From NCBI GenBank assembly GCA_959020415.1, contig CAUERX010000032.1, positions 1 to 14,586 of the forward strand: a DNA stretch of 14,586 bases. Direction: 5' to 3'. Positions 1 through 6,885 of the stretch are shown one piece after another (position 1 is the first letter of the stretch; each line of letters opens with the position of its first letter). Source of the stretch: an uncultured bacterium (GTDB taxonomy: Bacteria; Bacillota_I; Bacilli_A; RF39; UBA660). The notes beneath the pieces were generated by a model. It made no database searches, was not told the origin of the DNA, and was given only the letters and a program-made list of their open reading frames with translations. The translations under genes and the position numbers were made by a program.

Positions 1-785
1 CAGTTGCTTTCACAGCATCAGGAAATATAGTAGCCAAGGTAAGTGATGGAACAAACACTGTAACCGCAAGTACCTATACAGTAAATATAATAACTTCAAC
101 TATAACGGTAAATTCAACTTTAGGAGGAAGTGTAACAGTTGCTAATATAACTAAAGGAACAAGCGTTACATCGAGTAATGCTACCAAGAAAACCATTACA
201 GCTATAAATGGTGACAGCATAAAAGTAACTACTTCACTGAAAGATGGCTTTGAAATATATAGTTTGAAAAAGAATAGCACTAATATTGATAGTAATTATA
301 CTGAAATCATGGGTTCTACTAATTATTCAATAATGGGAATTTTTAAAATGAAATATTTACCATTTAGTATTGGGACAGCATTAGATTTGGAATATAATTT
401 GACTTTTAATGACGAAGTGGCCGATTTTAATCAAGAGCCGGTTCAGCTTTGGTCGCCAGGAGGACGATTTTATATTGAATTTAAGGGGGTAGAAAATAAT
501 ACAGTATATTACGGTATTCAGAATTATTATTTTCCAAATAAATATATACAAGTTAGAAATACAGAGGAAGTATTGCCAGGATCGCAGTGTACTATTTATG
601 ATTGGATTGAGGGAGAAACTGATTTCTATTGGTATTTAGAAGATGCTGGAAGTGGATATTTCTACATCGTTAATAAAACAGGATATTGTATGGAAGTAGC
701 TAATGGAGTAGCACATAATAGTTCTTATATTACGGTAAATAATTGTGATAATACTGTTAAACAGCAATGGAAATTTTCTATATAA
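1..785 (+). CDS. Surface protein with ricin-type lectin C-terminus, 5' partial
   Basis: The reading frame is open from base 3, so the gene starts before the window. The TTG at 264 is an internal leucine codon, not a start. The visible 260 residues have three parts. First comes a short beta-rich end of an Ig-like domain (SGNIVAKVSDGTNTV). Next is a Ser/Thr/Asn/Val-rich unit (TITVNSTLGGSVTVANITKG, then AINGDSIKVTTSLKDGFEIY) resembling bacterial InlB-B or Big-type surface repeats. The last ~110 residues look like a ricin B-type beta-trefoil: alternating aromatic strands, GYCMEVANG and a final QQWKF close to the QxW signature. Such proteins are secreted and bind glycans. There is no LPXTG motif or C-terminal membrane helix, so any anchor must lie upstream or be non-covalent. 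The lectin call is moderate; the repeat family assignment is tentative. Confidence 0.75.
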   Translation, partial: VAFTASGNIVAKVSDGTNTVTASTYTVNIITSTITVNSTLGGSVTVANITKGTSVTSSNATKKTITAINGDSIKVTTSLKDGFEIYSLKKNSTNIDSNYTEIMGSTNYSIMGIFKMKYLPFSIGTALDLEYNLTFNDEVADFNQEPVQLWSPGGRFYIEFKGVENNTVYYGIQNYYFPNKYIQVRNTEEVLPGSQCTIYDWIEGETDFYWYLEDAGSGYFYIVNKTGYCMEVANGVAHNSSYITVNNCDNTVKQQWKFSI

Positions 786-801
786 TTTATAAATTCGGAT
801 G

Positions 802-828
802 AGAACAATTACTTTTTGTAGTTGTTCT
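802..828 (+). other. Hairpin downstream of lectin gene, no U-tract
   Basis: Bases 802-812 pair with 818-828 over 11 positions (one G-U) around a five-T loop. It lies 17 bases after the stop codon, where a terminator would be expected, but ACCGTAGTC follows instead of a run of T. It may protect the mRNA 3' end or be a weak terminator. The rest of the 786-976 gap holds only the promoter of the next gene. Confidence 0.5.
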
Positions 829-923
829 ACCGTAGTCTATGAATAGCCCTCAATTTTATAACTAACACATATTTTACTTTCTCTTCTCATAACCTACTAG
901 TAAAATAAATATGTTAATTTTTG

Positions 924-952
924 TTTACTTTTTATTCAATAAAATATATAAT
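924..952 (+). promoter_or_regulatory. SigA-type promoter for the 977 gene
   Basis: TTTACT (924-929), 17-base spacer, TATAAT (947-952). The predicted start of transcription, near 959, gives a leader of about 18 bases carrying the ribosome site. Its position rules out an upstream ATG at 911 as the protein start. Confidence 0.6.
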
Positions 953-976
953 GAAAGTATCGAAAGGGTGGTTTGT

Positions 977-1444
977 ATGTCTAATAGTAATAAAGCTCGA
1001 AACATTTTGATTTTTATTGTTTGTATTGTTGTTTTATTAATAATTGTTGCTTTAGCTGCTTTCAAATCATATGATGATAAAGTGAATAATAATTTAGATG
1101 TAAAAATTACCAATGTCATTAGTCGTAATATTAAAGGTGAAGCTAAAAACATGGAAGAACCCATTTTTAATGATAGTGAAGTTAGTTTTAAACCTAGTTT
1201 AGCAAGTGCTGACGATTCTATCAGTTATGATATTACCATTACTAATGATAGTGATGTAAATGCCTATGTTGATACTATTGCTATTAATCAAAGTAATAAT
1301 ATTAATTATAAAACTAGAGGATTAAAAGAAAATGATGTTATTTTACCTAGCCATACTGCTACATTGAGTCTAAAAGTAAACTATAGTGAAACTAAAGAAA
1401 TAAATGATCAAAATTTAACCGTTAAACTTGAATACTCTAAATAA
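977..1444 (+). CDS. Small membrane-anchored extracytoplasmic protein
   Basis: 155 residues from the ATG at 977, chosen because AAAGGGTGG sits six bases upstream and because the in-frame ATG at 911 lies within the promoter. A short positively charged N-terminus (SNSNKAR) is followed by one hydrophobic helix at about residues 10-29 and then a ~120-residue soluble domain that should face outside. This domain (KITNVISRNIKGEA, SFKPSLASADDSISYDITI, TNDSDVNAYVDTI) has the look of the beta-sandwich seen in many Bacillota wall-associated proteins, including TasA/SipW-type substrates; that resemblance is only by eye. It has no cysteines in the soluble part and no lipobox. The gene is monocistronic, with its own promoter and terminator. 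The function is unknown. Confidence 0.75.
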   Translation: MSNSNKARNILIFIVCIVVLLIIVALAAFKSYDDKVNNNLDVKITNVISRNIKGEAKNMEEPIFNDSEVSFKPSLASADDSISYDITITNDSDVNAYVDTIAINQSNNINYKTRGLKENDVILPSHTATLSLKVNYSETKEINDQNLTVKLEYSK

Positions 1445-1445
1445 T

Positions 1446-1473
1446 AAACTTAAGCCAAATTTTAAGTTTTTTT
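1446..1473 (+). terminator. Rho-independent terminator
   Basis: AAACTTAA (1446-1453) pairs with TTAAGTTT (1462-1469) across an 8-base loop, and T continues to 1473. It starts two bases after the stop codon of the 977 gene. Confidence 0.7.
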
Positions 1474-1482
1474 GGATTTAAA

Positions 1483-1512
1483 TTTACAAGAACCTTTATA
1501 AGTTGATATAAT
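1483..1512 (+). promoter_or_regulatory. SigA-type promoter for zinc-ribbon protein gene
   Basis: TTTACA (1483-1488), 18-base spacer, TATAAT (1507-1512). A second TATAAT at 1518-1523 could serve as an alternative -10. The leader to the ATG at 1596 would be about 75 bases, much longer than those of the other promoters in this window. Confidence 0.55.
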
Positions 1513-1595
1513 GAAAATATAATATATGGAGGGAGTTTGATAGGTTCGGTGAAAGTATAAAATTAAAATGTAATTAGAGAGAGGATGTAAGAAAT

Positions 1596-2201
1596 ATGAA
1601 ATGTATTAAATGTGGTAATGAAGTGCCAGCAGGAACTGTTTTCTGCCCAAATTGTGGAAATCAAGTAATAAGTGAAAACACTAACAACGTAAATGAAGGA
1701 GCTGTAAACGTAACCCCAACACCAGTAGCTCCGAATAAAAAGAAAAATATGGTTCCAATAATCATTATAGCTGTTGTGGTTATTTTAGTTATTGTTGCTT
1801 TAATTTTAGTAGTACCTAAATTTTTTGGTTCAAAAACCGTAGTTTGTACATTAACTGATAAACAAACTACAGGAACAATTGATACAACAGTAACTGCTAA
1901 TTTCAAAGGAAATAACTTTGATAATGCAAAATTTGAAATGGATTATAAGTTCTCAGGAATTTATGCCAATTATGTAGATACAATCTACACTCAATTAGAA
2001 CAATCTTTCAAATCGTATAATGATAAGGAAGGTGTTGAAATTAAACTTGATAAGAAAACTGCTGGTGTAAATGTTACTATGAATGTTGACCAAAAGGGAA
2101 TTGAGAATGTATCTCAAATTAGTCTAAAAAATACTAATCAATCTGCTGATAAATTCATCAAAGATATGGAAGATCAAAAATATACTTGTAAAGCTAAATG
2201 A
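1596..2201 (+). CDS. Zinc-ribbon membrane protein with outside domain
   Basis: 201 residues. The start is an ATG behind a purine-rich GAGAGAGGA site. Residues 1-22 form a zinc ribbon of the CxxC...CxxC type (CIKC, then CPNC), typical of the zinc_ribbon_2 domain. A Pro/Thr/Asn-rich linker and KKK lead into one membrane helix at about 52-75. The remaining ~125 residues, presumably outside the cell, contain CTLTDKQTTGTIDTTVTANFKG and a late cysteine near the end (KYTCKAK) that could pair with the first. The outside part recalls DUF1307/YehR-like lipoprotein domains, a weak impression only. The ribbon would sit in the cytoplasm, so the protein could link an internal partner with an exported domain. 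It is monocistronic, between its own promoter and a strong terminator; its function is unknown. Confidence 0.8.
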   Translation: MKCIKCGNEVPAGTVFCPNCGNQVISENTNNVNEGAVNVTPTPVAPNKKKNMVPIIIIAVVVILVIVALILVVPKFFGSKTVVCTLTDKQTTGTIDTTVTANFKGNNFDNAKFEMDYKFSGIYANYVDTIYTQLEQSFKSYNDKEGVEIKLDKKTAGVNVTMNVDQKGIENVSQISLKNTNQSADKFIKDMEDQKYTCKAK

Positions 2202-2220
2202 AAAAAGTTTAGTAAATGTG

Positions 2221-2249
2221 AACCTTTAGTATAGCTACTAAAGGTTTTT
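2221..2249 (+). terminator. Strong rho-independent terminator
   Basis: A perfect 11-base stem, 2221-2231 with 2236-2246, has a TAGC loop and a T tail to 2249. It ends transcription of the zinc-ribbon gene and directly abuts the promoter of the prepilin gene. Confidence 0.85.
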
Positions 2250-2250
2250 C

Positions 2251-2279
2251 TTGTAAAAAGGAAGTATTTGGTATAAAAT
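2251..2279 (+). promoter_or_regulatory. Probable promoter for prepilin and pgk operon
   Basis: TTGTAA (2251-2256), 17-base spacer, TAAAAT (2274-2279). It is a moderate match (four and five of six). Transcription would start near 2286, right at the AGGTGAT ribosome site of the prepilin gene, leaving a leader of about 11 bases. Confidence 0.45.
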
Positions 2280-2296
2280 GATAATAGGTGATAATA

Positions 2297-2674
2297 ATGA
2301 AAAGAGGTTTTACCCTAGTCGAATTATTAGGTATTATCGTGTTATTAGGTGTTATTATTTTAGTCGCTGTACCATCGTTGATTGAGTCAAACAGGGTTGC
2401 CAAGATAAATGAAACTAATGACTTTAATGAAAATATTAGTACCGCTTGTGAATCATATGTTGAAGTTCATTCAAGCGATACCTCTTTAGCGCCCCTTTAT
2501 GCTTCAACGCCAAGTTCAGTTTCTATAAGCGTTAGTAAATTGATTTCAGAAGGTTATTTGCAAGGTTCTCTTGTAAATCCTTCATCAGAGTCAAAAGCAA
2601 CAATCGCTGATGAAAATGGAACCGTGACAATTACCATGTCTAATAAAAAAATCACATGTAGTTACAAAAAATAG
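2297..2674 (+). CDS. Prepilin-like protein (type IV pilin N-terminus)
   Basis: 125 residues from ATG 2297; the in-frame GTG at 2288 is part of the AGGTGAT ribosome site. MKRG/FTLVELLGIIVLLGVIILVAV is a class III prepilin leader: a short basic leader, glycine before the cut, and phenylalanine and glutamate at +1 and +5, followed by a hydrophobic helix. This means processing by a prepilin peptidase and use in a type IV pilus, competence pseudopilus or related fibre. The globular part is short, with ENISTACESYVEVH after the helix and ITCSYKK at the end; the two cysteines may form the C-terminal disulfide loop common in pilins. It is 24 bases upstream of pgk with no terminator between, so both are probably on one transcript. 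No pilus ATPase, platform protein or peptidase is in the window. Confidence 0.85.
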   Translation: MKRGFTLVELLGIIVLLGVIILVAVPSLIESNRVAKINETNDFNENISTACESYVEVHSSDTSLAPLYASTPSSVSISVSKLISEGYLQGSLVNPSSESKATIADENGTVTITMSNKKITCSYKK

Positions 2675-2698
2675 ACATAATAAAAAGGGAGGCAAACA

Positions 2699-3889
2699 AT
2701 GAAAAAAACAATAAAAGATTATGACTTAAAAGGTAAGAAAGTAATTATTCGCGTTGATTTAAATGTTCCTATTGAAAATGGCATTATTATGGATGATAAT
2801 CGTCTTAAAGAAAGTTTAAAAACAATAAAAGCTGCTATGCGAAAGGGTGCCAAAGTAATTCTTCTTTCCCATCTAGGACGTGTAAAAACTGAAGAAGATA
2901 AAATTAGATATACCTTAAAGCCAGTGGCTGAAAGATTAAGCGAACTATTAGAAAAAAAAGTAACCTTTATAGACGAAACTAGAGGTGAAAAAGTAAAGCA
3001 AGCTATTGATAAGATGAAAAACAAAGATATTGTTTTATTAGAAAACACGCGTTTTGAAGATTTAAACGGTGAAAAGGAAAGTAAAAACAATAAAGAGTTA
3101 GGTGAATACTGGGCTTCATTAGGGGATATTTTCATCAACGATGCTTTTGGGACTGCCCATCGTAAACATGCTTCTAACGTTGGTATTGCTAAAAACTTAC
3201 CTAACGGAATTGGCTATCTCGTAGAAAAAGAAATTAAATTTTTAAATAAAGCTTTAAAAAAACCTAAAAAGCCATATGTTGTAATTTTAGGTGGCGCTAA
3301 AGTAAGCGATAAAATTCACGTTATTAATAATCTTGCCAGTAAAGCTGACTATATTTTAATTGGTGGAGCTATGGCTTTTACCTTCTTAAAAGCAGCCGGC
3401 TTTAACGTTGGTAAATCATTAGTCCAAAATGAAAGCATAGATTATTGTATAGACGTATTAAACAATTTTGAGGATAAAATAATCTTGCCAATCGATATCA
3501 TTACTTCCCCTGAAATAAGTAATGAAGGAAAAGTCGAAGCAAGGTTTATCAATGAAATTGAAGAGGATGAAATAGGGTTAGACATCGGGTCAAGAACCAT
3601 AAAAGTATTTAAACAATATCTTGATAATAGTAAAACTATTGTATGGAATGGGCCGGTAGGCTATTTTGAACTAGAACCATTTGCTGAAGGAACTAAACAA
3701 TTATTAGAAATAGTCACTAGTGTTAATGCTACTACAATTTTAGGTGGCGGTGATACTGCTAGAGCTGCAATAAGTATGGGATATCAAGATAAGATTACTC
3801 ATATTTCTACTGGTGGTGGTGCTAGTTTGGAAATGCTTGAGGGTAAAGACCTTCCGGCAATTAGTGTGATCGATGACAAAGAAAAATAA
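2699..3889 (+). CDS. pgk: Phosphoglycerate kinase
   Basis: 396 residues, the usual bacterial length. It transfers phosphate from 1,3-bisphosphoglycerate to ADP, the first ATP-yielding step of glycolysis, in the cytoplasm. Family motifs appear in order: RVDLNVP (18-24, usually RVDFNVP), SHLGR, LLENTRFE, DAFGTAHRKHAS, GGAKVSDKI, GGAMAFTFLKA, VWNGPVGYFE, LGGGDTARAA and HISTGGGASLEMLEGKDLP. The substrate-binding arginines and histidine and the nucleotide-binding GGGDT loop are therefore present. Start ATG with AAAGGGAGG six bases or so upstream. Its 3' end overlaps the next gene by 17 bases, so it is part of a tight operon that ends with tpiA. The identity is secure. Confidence 0.97.
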   Translation: MKKTIKDYDLKGKKVIIRVDLNVPIENGIIMDDNRLKESLKTIKAAMRKGAKVILLSHLGRVKTEEDKIRYTLKPVAERLSELLEKKVTFIDETRGEKVKQAIDKMKNKDIVLLENTRFEDLNGEKESKNNKELGEYWASLGDIFINDAFGTAHRKHASNVGIAKNLPNGIGYLVEKEIKFLNKALKKPKKPYVVILGGAKVSDKIHVINNLASKADYILIGGAMAFTFLKAAGFNVGKSLVQNESIDYCIDVLNNFEDKIILPIDIITSPEISNEGKVEARFINEIEEDEIGLDIGSRTIKVFKQYLDNSKTIVWNGPVGYFELEPFAEGTKQLLEIVTSVNATTILGGGDTARAAISMGYQDKITHISTGGGASLEMLEGKDLPAISVIDDKEK

Positions 3890-4871
3890 AATTAATGGCA
3901 TTATAATTGCTTTAGTTACTATATTGGTATTATATCTTTCCTTAAAAGATGACTTTTTTGAAAAGATCAAATACCTATTTTCCTTTAACTTATGGTGGCT
4001 TTTATTAGGACTCATATTAGTTATTCTATATTGGGCCTTAAAAGCTTTAGTAATATTTTACTGCGTCCGTAAATTTGATAGTAAATACTCATTTAAAAAA
4101 TCATTTAAATTAATGCTTGATACTCAGTTTTTTAATTCTGTAACTCCATTTTCAATGGGTGGTCAGCCATATCAAATATACAGATTAAAAAAACAAGGAT
4201 TTTCATTAGAAAAGGGAACTAATATCGTTATTCAGGATTTTATTGTTTATCAGATATCCCTTATTCTATTAGGAACTATTGCAATAGTATCTAACTATTT
4301 TCTACAAATATTTCCGAGTAATTCATTATTAAAGCAGCTAGTACTTCTAGGCTATATTGTCAATGTAAGCGTTATAATTATTCTTTTTATTGTTGCATTT
4401 AACAAAAAGGGTAATAAAGTAATTCTAGATTTGGCAATTAAAGTAGGTGCTAAATTAAAAATAGTTAAAGATAAAGAAAAATTTTTAGCTAAAAGCACTG
4501 AAACAATTAACGATTTTCACAAAAGTGCAACAATACTTATGACAAGCAAATGGCATTTTATTAAAATTATTATTATCAATTTTTTAGCCTTAGTTTGCTT
4601 GTATTTAGTACCATATGCTTTAATAATAGGTTTAGGCGAAACTATTAATCCATTAATCGCTATTATAACTTCAGCTTATGTTATGTTAATTGGTTCATTC
4701 GTTCCAATCCCTGGAGGTAGTGGTGGCTTAGAATATGGTTTCGTAAAATTCTTCGGTGTATTTGTTGCTGGCGCTAAATTATCAAGTATTATGCTAGTAT
4801 GGCGTATCTTAACATATTATTTAGGTATGATTGTAGGGGCCATTTTTCTTAATGTCAAAGAGGAGGAATAA
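3873..4871 (+). CDS. Flippase-like membrane protein (LPG synthase TM/UPF0104 family)
   Basis: 332 residues with several membrane helices (about 8-23, 39-63, 118-142, 153-175, 228-252, 258-280 and 302-324). Two family signatures are visible: NSVTPFSMGGQPYQIYRLKKQG (about 88-109), matching the TPxxxGGxP segment, and VPIPGGSGGLEYGFVKFFG near the end, matching the PxPGGxGxxE segment. The family is the flippase-like half of MprF and its stand-alone YbhN/AglD relatives, thought to move lipid-linked compounds across the membrane. No aminoacyl-transferase domain is attached, so it cannot make lysyl-phosphatidylglycerol itself. It overlaps pgk by 17 bases and ends three bases before the glucosyltransferase gene, suggesting a shared role in glycolipid handling. 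Its exact substrate cannot be read from the sequence. Confidence 0.88.
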   Translation: MTKKNKINGIIIALVTILVLYLSLKDDFFEKIKYLFSFNLWWLLLGLILVILYWALKALVIFYCVRKFDSKYSFKKSFKLMLDTQFFNSVTPFSMGGQPYQIYRLKKQGFSLEKGTNIVIQDFIVYQISLILLGTIAIVSNYFLQIFPSNSLLKQLVLLGYIVNVSVIIILFIVAFNKKGNKVILDLAIKVGAKLKIVKDKEKFLAKSTETINDFHKSATILMTSKWHFIKIIIINFLALVCLYLVPYALIIGLGETINPLIAIITSAYVMLIGSFVPIPGGSGGLEYGFVKFFGVFVAGAKLSSIMLVWRILTYYLGMIVGAIFLNVKEEE

Positions 4872-4874
4872 TTA

Positions 4875-6107
4875 ATGCGAATAGGGATTTTTACCGATAG
4901 TTATCCACCATATATCAATGGTGTTTCAACTAGTATTTTAATGCTTCAAAGAGCTCTTGAGAAAAAGGGCCATCAAGTATTTGTTGTTACCGTTAATCCA
5001 GAAAACTTAACATACAAATATGAAAATGAAGATAAAATAATTAGAATTCCAGGTATTCCAATCGGAATTTACGATTATCGTTTAACTGGTGTTTATCCTT
5101 TAAGAGCTATTAAAAAAGTCTCTGCTTGGAATCTCGATGTCATTCACTCCCATACGGAATTCGGTGTCGGAACTTTTGCCAGATTAATTGCTTCCGAGTT
5201 TAATATTCCATTAGTTCATACGTATCATACAATGTATGAGGATTATATTGAAACCATAACAAAAGGATATTTTGATAAAAGTAGTAAAAAGCTAGTTGAA
5301 TATATAACCAAATTCTATTGTGATAAAACATGTAGTGAATTAATCGTCCCAACTAAAAAAACATACGATTTATTTAAACAAAAATATAAATACGATCGAA
5401 ACATTTATATCGTTCCAACTGGTATTGAAGTTGAAAGATTCTATCATGAAAAATTTAAGCCAGAAGCGCTTAACAGGATAAGAGAAAAGCTAGGCCTTAA
5501 GAAAACCGATTTTGTTTTACTCTATGTTGGACGTCTAGGCAAAGAAAAAAATATCGAGTTTATCATTGAGGTTCAAAAAATGCTTGCCAAAGACAAAAAA
5601 AATGTTAAACTAGTATTAGTCGGTGATGGACCTGATGCTAAAGATATTGAAAATCTCGTTTATAGATATAATTTAGATGATAGTGTTATCTTCGCTGGTA
5701 AAGTTGCCTACGAAGAAACTCCTAAATATTATAATATGGCTAATGCTTTTATAACTGCTAGTCACTTTGAAACCCAAGGTTTAACAGTTATTGAAGCCAT
5801 GGCCGCTTCCTTACCGGCAATATGTATCGAGGATGAGAGTTTTACCTCAACAGTCATTAATGATTTTAATGGTTATATCTTTAAAACAAAAGAAGAGTGT
5901 AAAAATCAAATCCAAAAGCTCAGCGAAAGTAAAACCCTGCATCGTCAATTAGCTCGAGGTGCAAGGTCAAGTGCTGAAATGCATTCATCAAAGTATTTCG
6001 CTGAACAGGTCCTTGATGTTTATAAAAAGGCTATTGAAAGTGAAGGCGCTAATTTTAAAAGTAAATTCTTAGCGTTCATAAAGAAGGTACAATTATGGAA
6101 AAAATGA
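4875..6107 (+). CDS. GT4 glycosyltransferase, probable 1,2-diacylglycerol 3-glucosyltransferase
   Basis: 410 residues with a GT-B fold. The N-terminal half has MRIGIFTDSYPPYINGVSTSI, IIRIPGIP, DVIHSHTEFGVGTFARLIA and HTYHTMYEDYIE, closely following the pattern of Firmicute and mollicute enzymes that put glucose on diacylglycerol to make monoglucosyl-diacylglycerol. The C-terminal half has YVGRLGKEKNIEF, LVGDGPDA and the GT4 EX7E motif with E299 and E307 (FETQGLTVIEAMAA). The end is basic (KSKFLAFIKKVQLWKK), fitting attachment to the inner membrane surface. AGAGGAGGA immediately precedes the ATG. It overlaps tpiA by 13 bases. The family is certain; the acceptor lipid is inferred from similarity of motifs and from the flippase-like neighbour. 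A role in lipoteichoic acid anchor synthesis is possible. Confidence 0.88.
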   Translation: MRIGIFTDSYPPYINGVSTSILMLQRALEKKGHQVFVVTVNPENLTYKYENEDKIIRIPGIPIGIYDYRLTGVYPLRAIKKVSAWNLDVIHSHTEFGVGTFARLIASEFNIPLVHTYHTMYEDYIETITKGYFDKSSKKLVEYITKFYCDKTCSELIVPTKKTYDLFKQKYKYDRNIYIVPTGIEVERFYHEKFKPEALNRIREKLGLKKTDFVLLYVGRLGKEKNIEFIIEVQKMLAKDKKNVKLVLVGDGPDAKDIENLVYRYNLDDSVIFAGKVAYEETPKYYNMANAFITASHFETQGLTVIEAMAASLPAICIEDESFTSTVINDFNGYIFKTKEECKNQIQKLSESKTLHRQLARGARSSAEMHSSKYFAEQVLDVYKKAIESEGANFKSKFLAFIKKVQLWKK

Positions 6108-6778
6108 TCATCGCTAATCACAAGATGAATATGACATTACCAGAGGTTGAAAATTATATTGAGGTTTTAGAAAAATCATCATTCAAACCAATCATTTGTC
6201 CAACTTCAATTTATGCTAAATTATTTGTTGATCATGGCTTCGAAACTGGTCTTCAAAATATTTATTTGGAGGATAAAGGCGCCTACACTGGTGAGATTTC
6301 ACCAAAACAGGCTAAAAGCGTAGGCATTAATTACGTAATTATTGGTCATAGCGAAAGAAGACAAATATTTAAAGAAGACAATAGCCAAATAAACAAAAAA
6401 ATAAAAAAGGCTTTAGAAAATGATTTGAAAGTTATTCTTTGTATCGGTGAAACCTTAGGCCAAAGAAATAATTATCAAGAAATTTTGTCAAAGCAAATTA
6501 ACGAAAGCCTAAAGGAAATAGATGATGAAATCATCATTGCCTATGAACCTGTTTGGGCAATTGGTACGGGTATTACCCCAACAAATGAGGAAATTGATGA
6601 AATAACTAAATATATAAAAAGTTTATTTAGCTACGACGTCAAAGTTCTTTATGGAGGAAGCGTTAATCAAAACAATATCGCTTCCTTAAAAGCAGTAAAT
6701 GTAGTATCGGGCTATCTCATAGGTGGAGCATCCACCCATGCAGATGAGCTCATTAAAATTGGAGAAGTTGTATCATAA
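6095..6778 (+). CDS. tpiA: Triosephosphate isomerase
   Basis: 227 residues, about 20-25 shorter than usual. It interconverts dihydroxyacetone phosphate and glyceraldehyde 3-phosphate. The catalytic residues are present: K10 in NHKMNM (normally NWKMN, so the tryptophan is replaced), H85 in GHSERR and E151 in AYEPVWAIGTG. QNIYLEDKGAYTGEIS, CIGET, YGGSVN and GGAST complete the phosphate and loop contacts. The missing length lies mainly in surface helices, for example after CIGETLGQRNN and in the early helices, not in the active site. The start overlaps the glucosyltransferase end by 13 bases, behind AAGAAGG. Its stop codon lies at the edge of the terminator stem. It is the last gene of the pgk run and is probably functional. 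Confidence 0.95.
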   Translation: MEKMIIANHKMNMTLPEVENYIEVLEKSSFKPIICPTSIYAKLFVDHGFETGLQNIYLEDKGAYTGEISPKQAKSVGINYVIIGHSERRQIFKEDNSQINKKIKKALENDLKVILCIGETLGQRNNYQEILSKQINESLKEIDDEIIIAYEPVWAIGTGITPTNEEIDEITKYIKSLFSYDVKVLYGGSVNQNNIASLKAVNVVSGYLIGGASTHADELIKIGEVVS

Positions 6779-6797
6779 CTTCTTTTTATTTTTTTGC
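6763..6797 (+). terminator. Terminator overlapping the tpiA stop codon
   Basis: AGAAGTT (6763-6769) pairs with AACTTCT (6777-6783) across a 7-base loop, followed by a T-rich tail to 6797 broken by one A. The tpiA stop TAA at 6776-6778 falls at the loop-stem junction, so ribosomes finishing translation would mask the left arm. Confidence 0.75.
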
Positions 6798-6804
6798 CAA
6801 GGCA

Positions 6805-6811
6805 TTCGACA
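6805..6811 (-). promoter_or_regulatory. Spo0A box (0A box) upstream of spo0A
   Basis: TTCGACA on the plus strand is the exact complement of the 0A box TGTCGAA, extended by A's to TTTTGTCGAA on the minus strand. It is 44 bases before the likely -10 of spo0A and 75 bases before its start codon. In Bacillus subtilis spo0A is controlled by its own product through such boxes, so autoregulation is likely here. Confidence 0.6.
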
Positions 6812-6854
6812 AAATTAGCTATTTTTTACTCTAGTAATAAGTGTCAATGTTTTG

Positions 6855-6860
6855 TATAAT
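6855..6860 (+). promoter_or_regulatory. -10 element of spo0A promoter
   Basis: TATAAT lies 26 bases before the ATG. No good -35 is seen at the right distance (TAGTAA at 6832-6837 with 17 bases between), which would fit a promoter that needs an activator. No SigH-type sequence was recognised. Confidence 0.45.
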
Positions 6861-6885
6861 TTTAATATAGTAAAGGAGAATAAAA

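Noticed and set aside
264..785. A separate gene beginning with TTG at 264
   Set aside because: The same frame is open back to base 3 with sensible beta-rich protein sequence, and there is no ribosome site before the TTG.
911..976. N-terminal extension of the 977 protein from ATG 911
   Set aside because: A TTTACT-N17-TATAAT promoter lies inside this stretch, and the ATG at 977 has the ribosome site.
1528..1560. Leader peptide of seven codons (TTG 1537 to TAA 1560) with a GGAGGG site
   Set aside because: The spacing is only three bases, the peptide is tiny and has no regulatory residue bias; nothing nearby forms competing hairpins by eye.
2719..3138. Minus-strand open frame opposite pgk, and similar frames opposite other genes
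   Set aside because: Each lies entirely over a confidently identified gene, with low-complexity Ser/Phe/Leu translation and no ribosome site.
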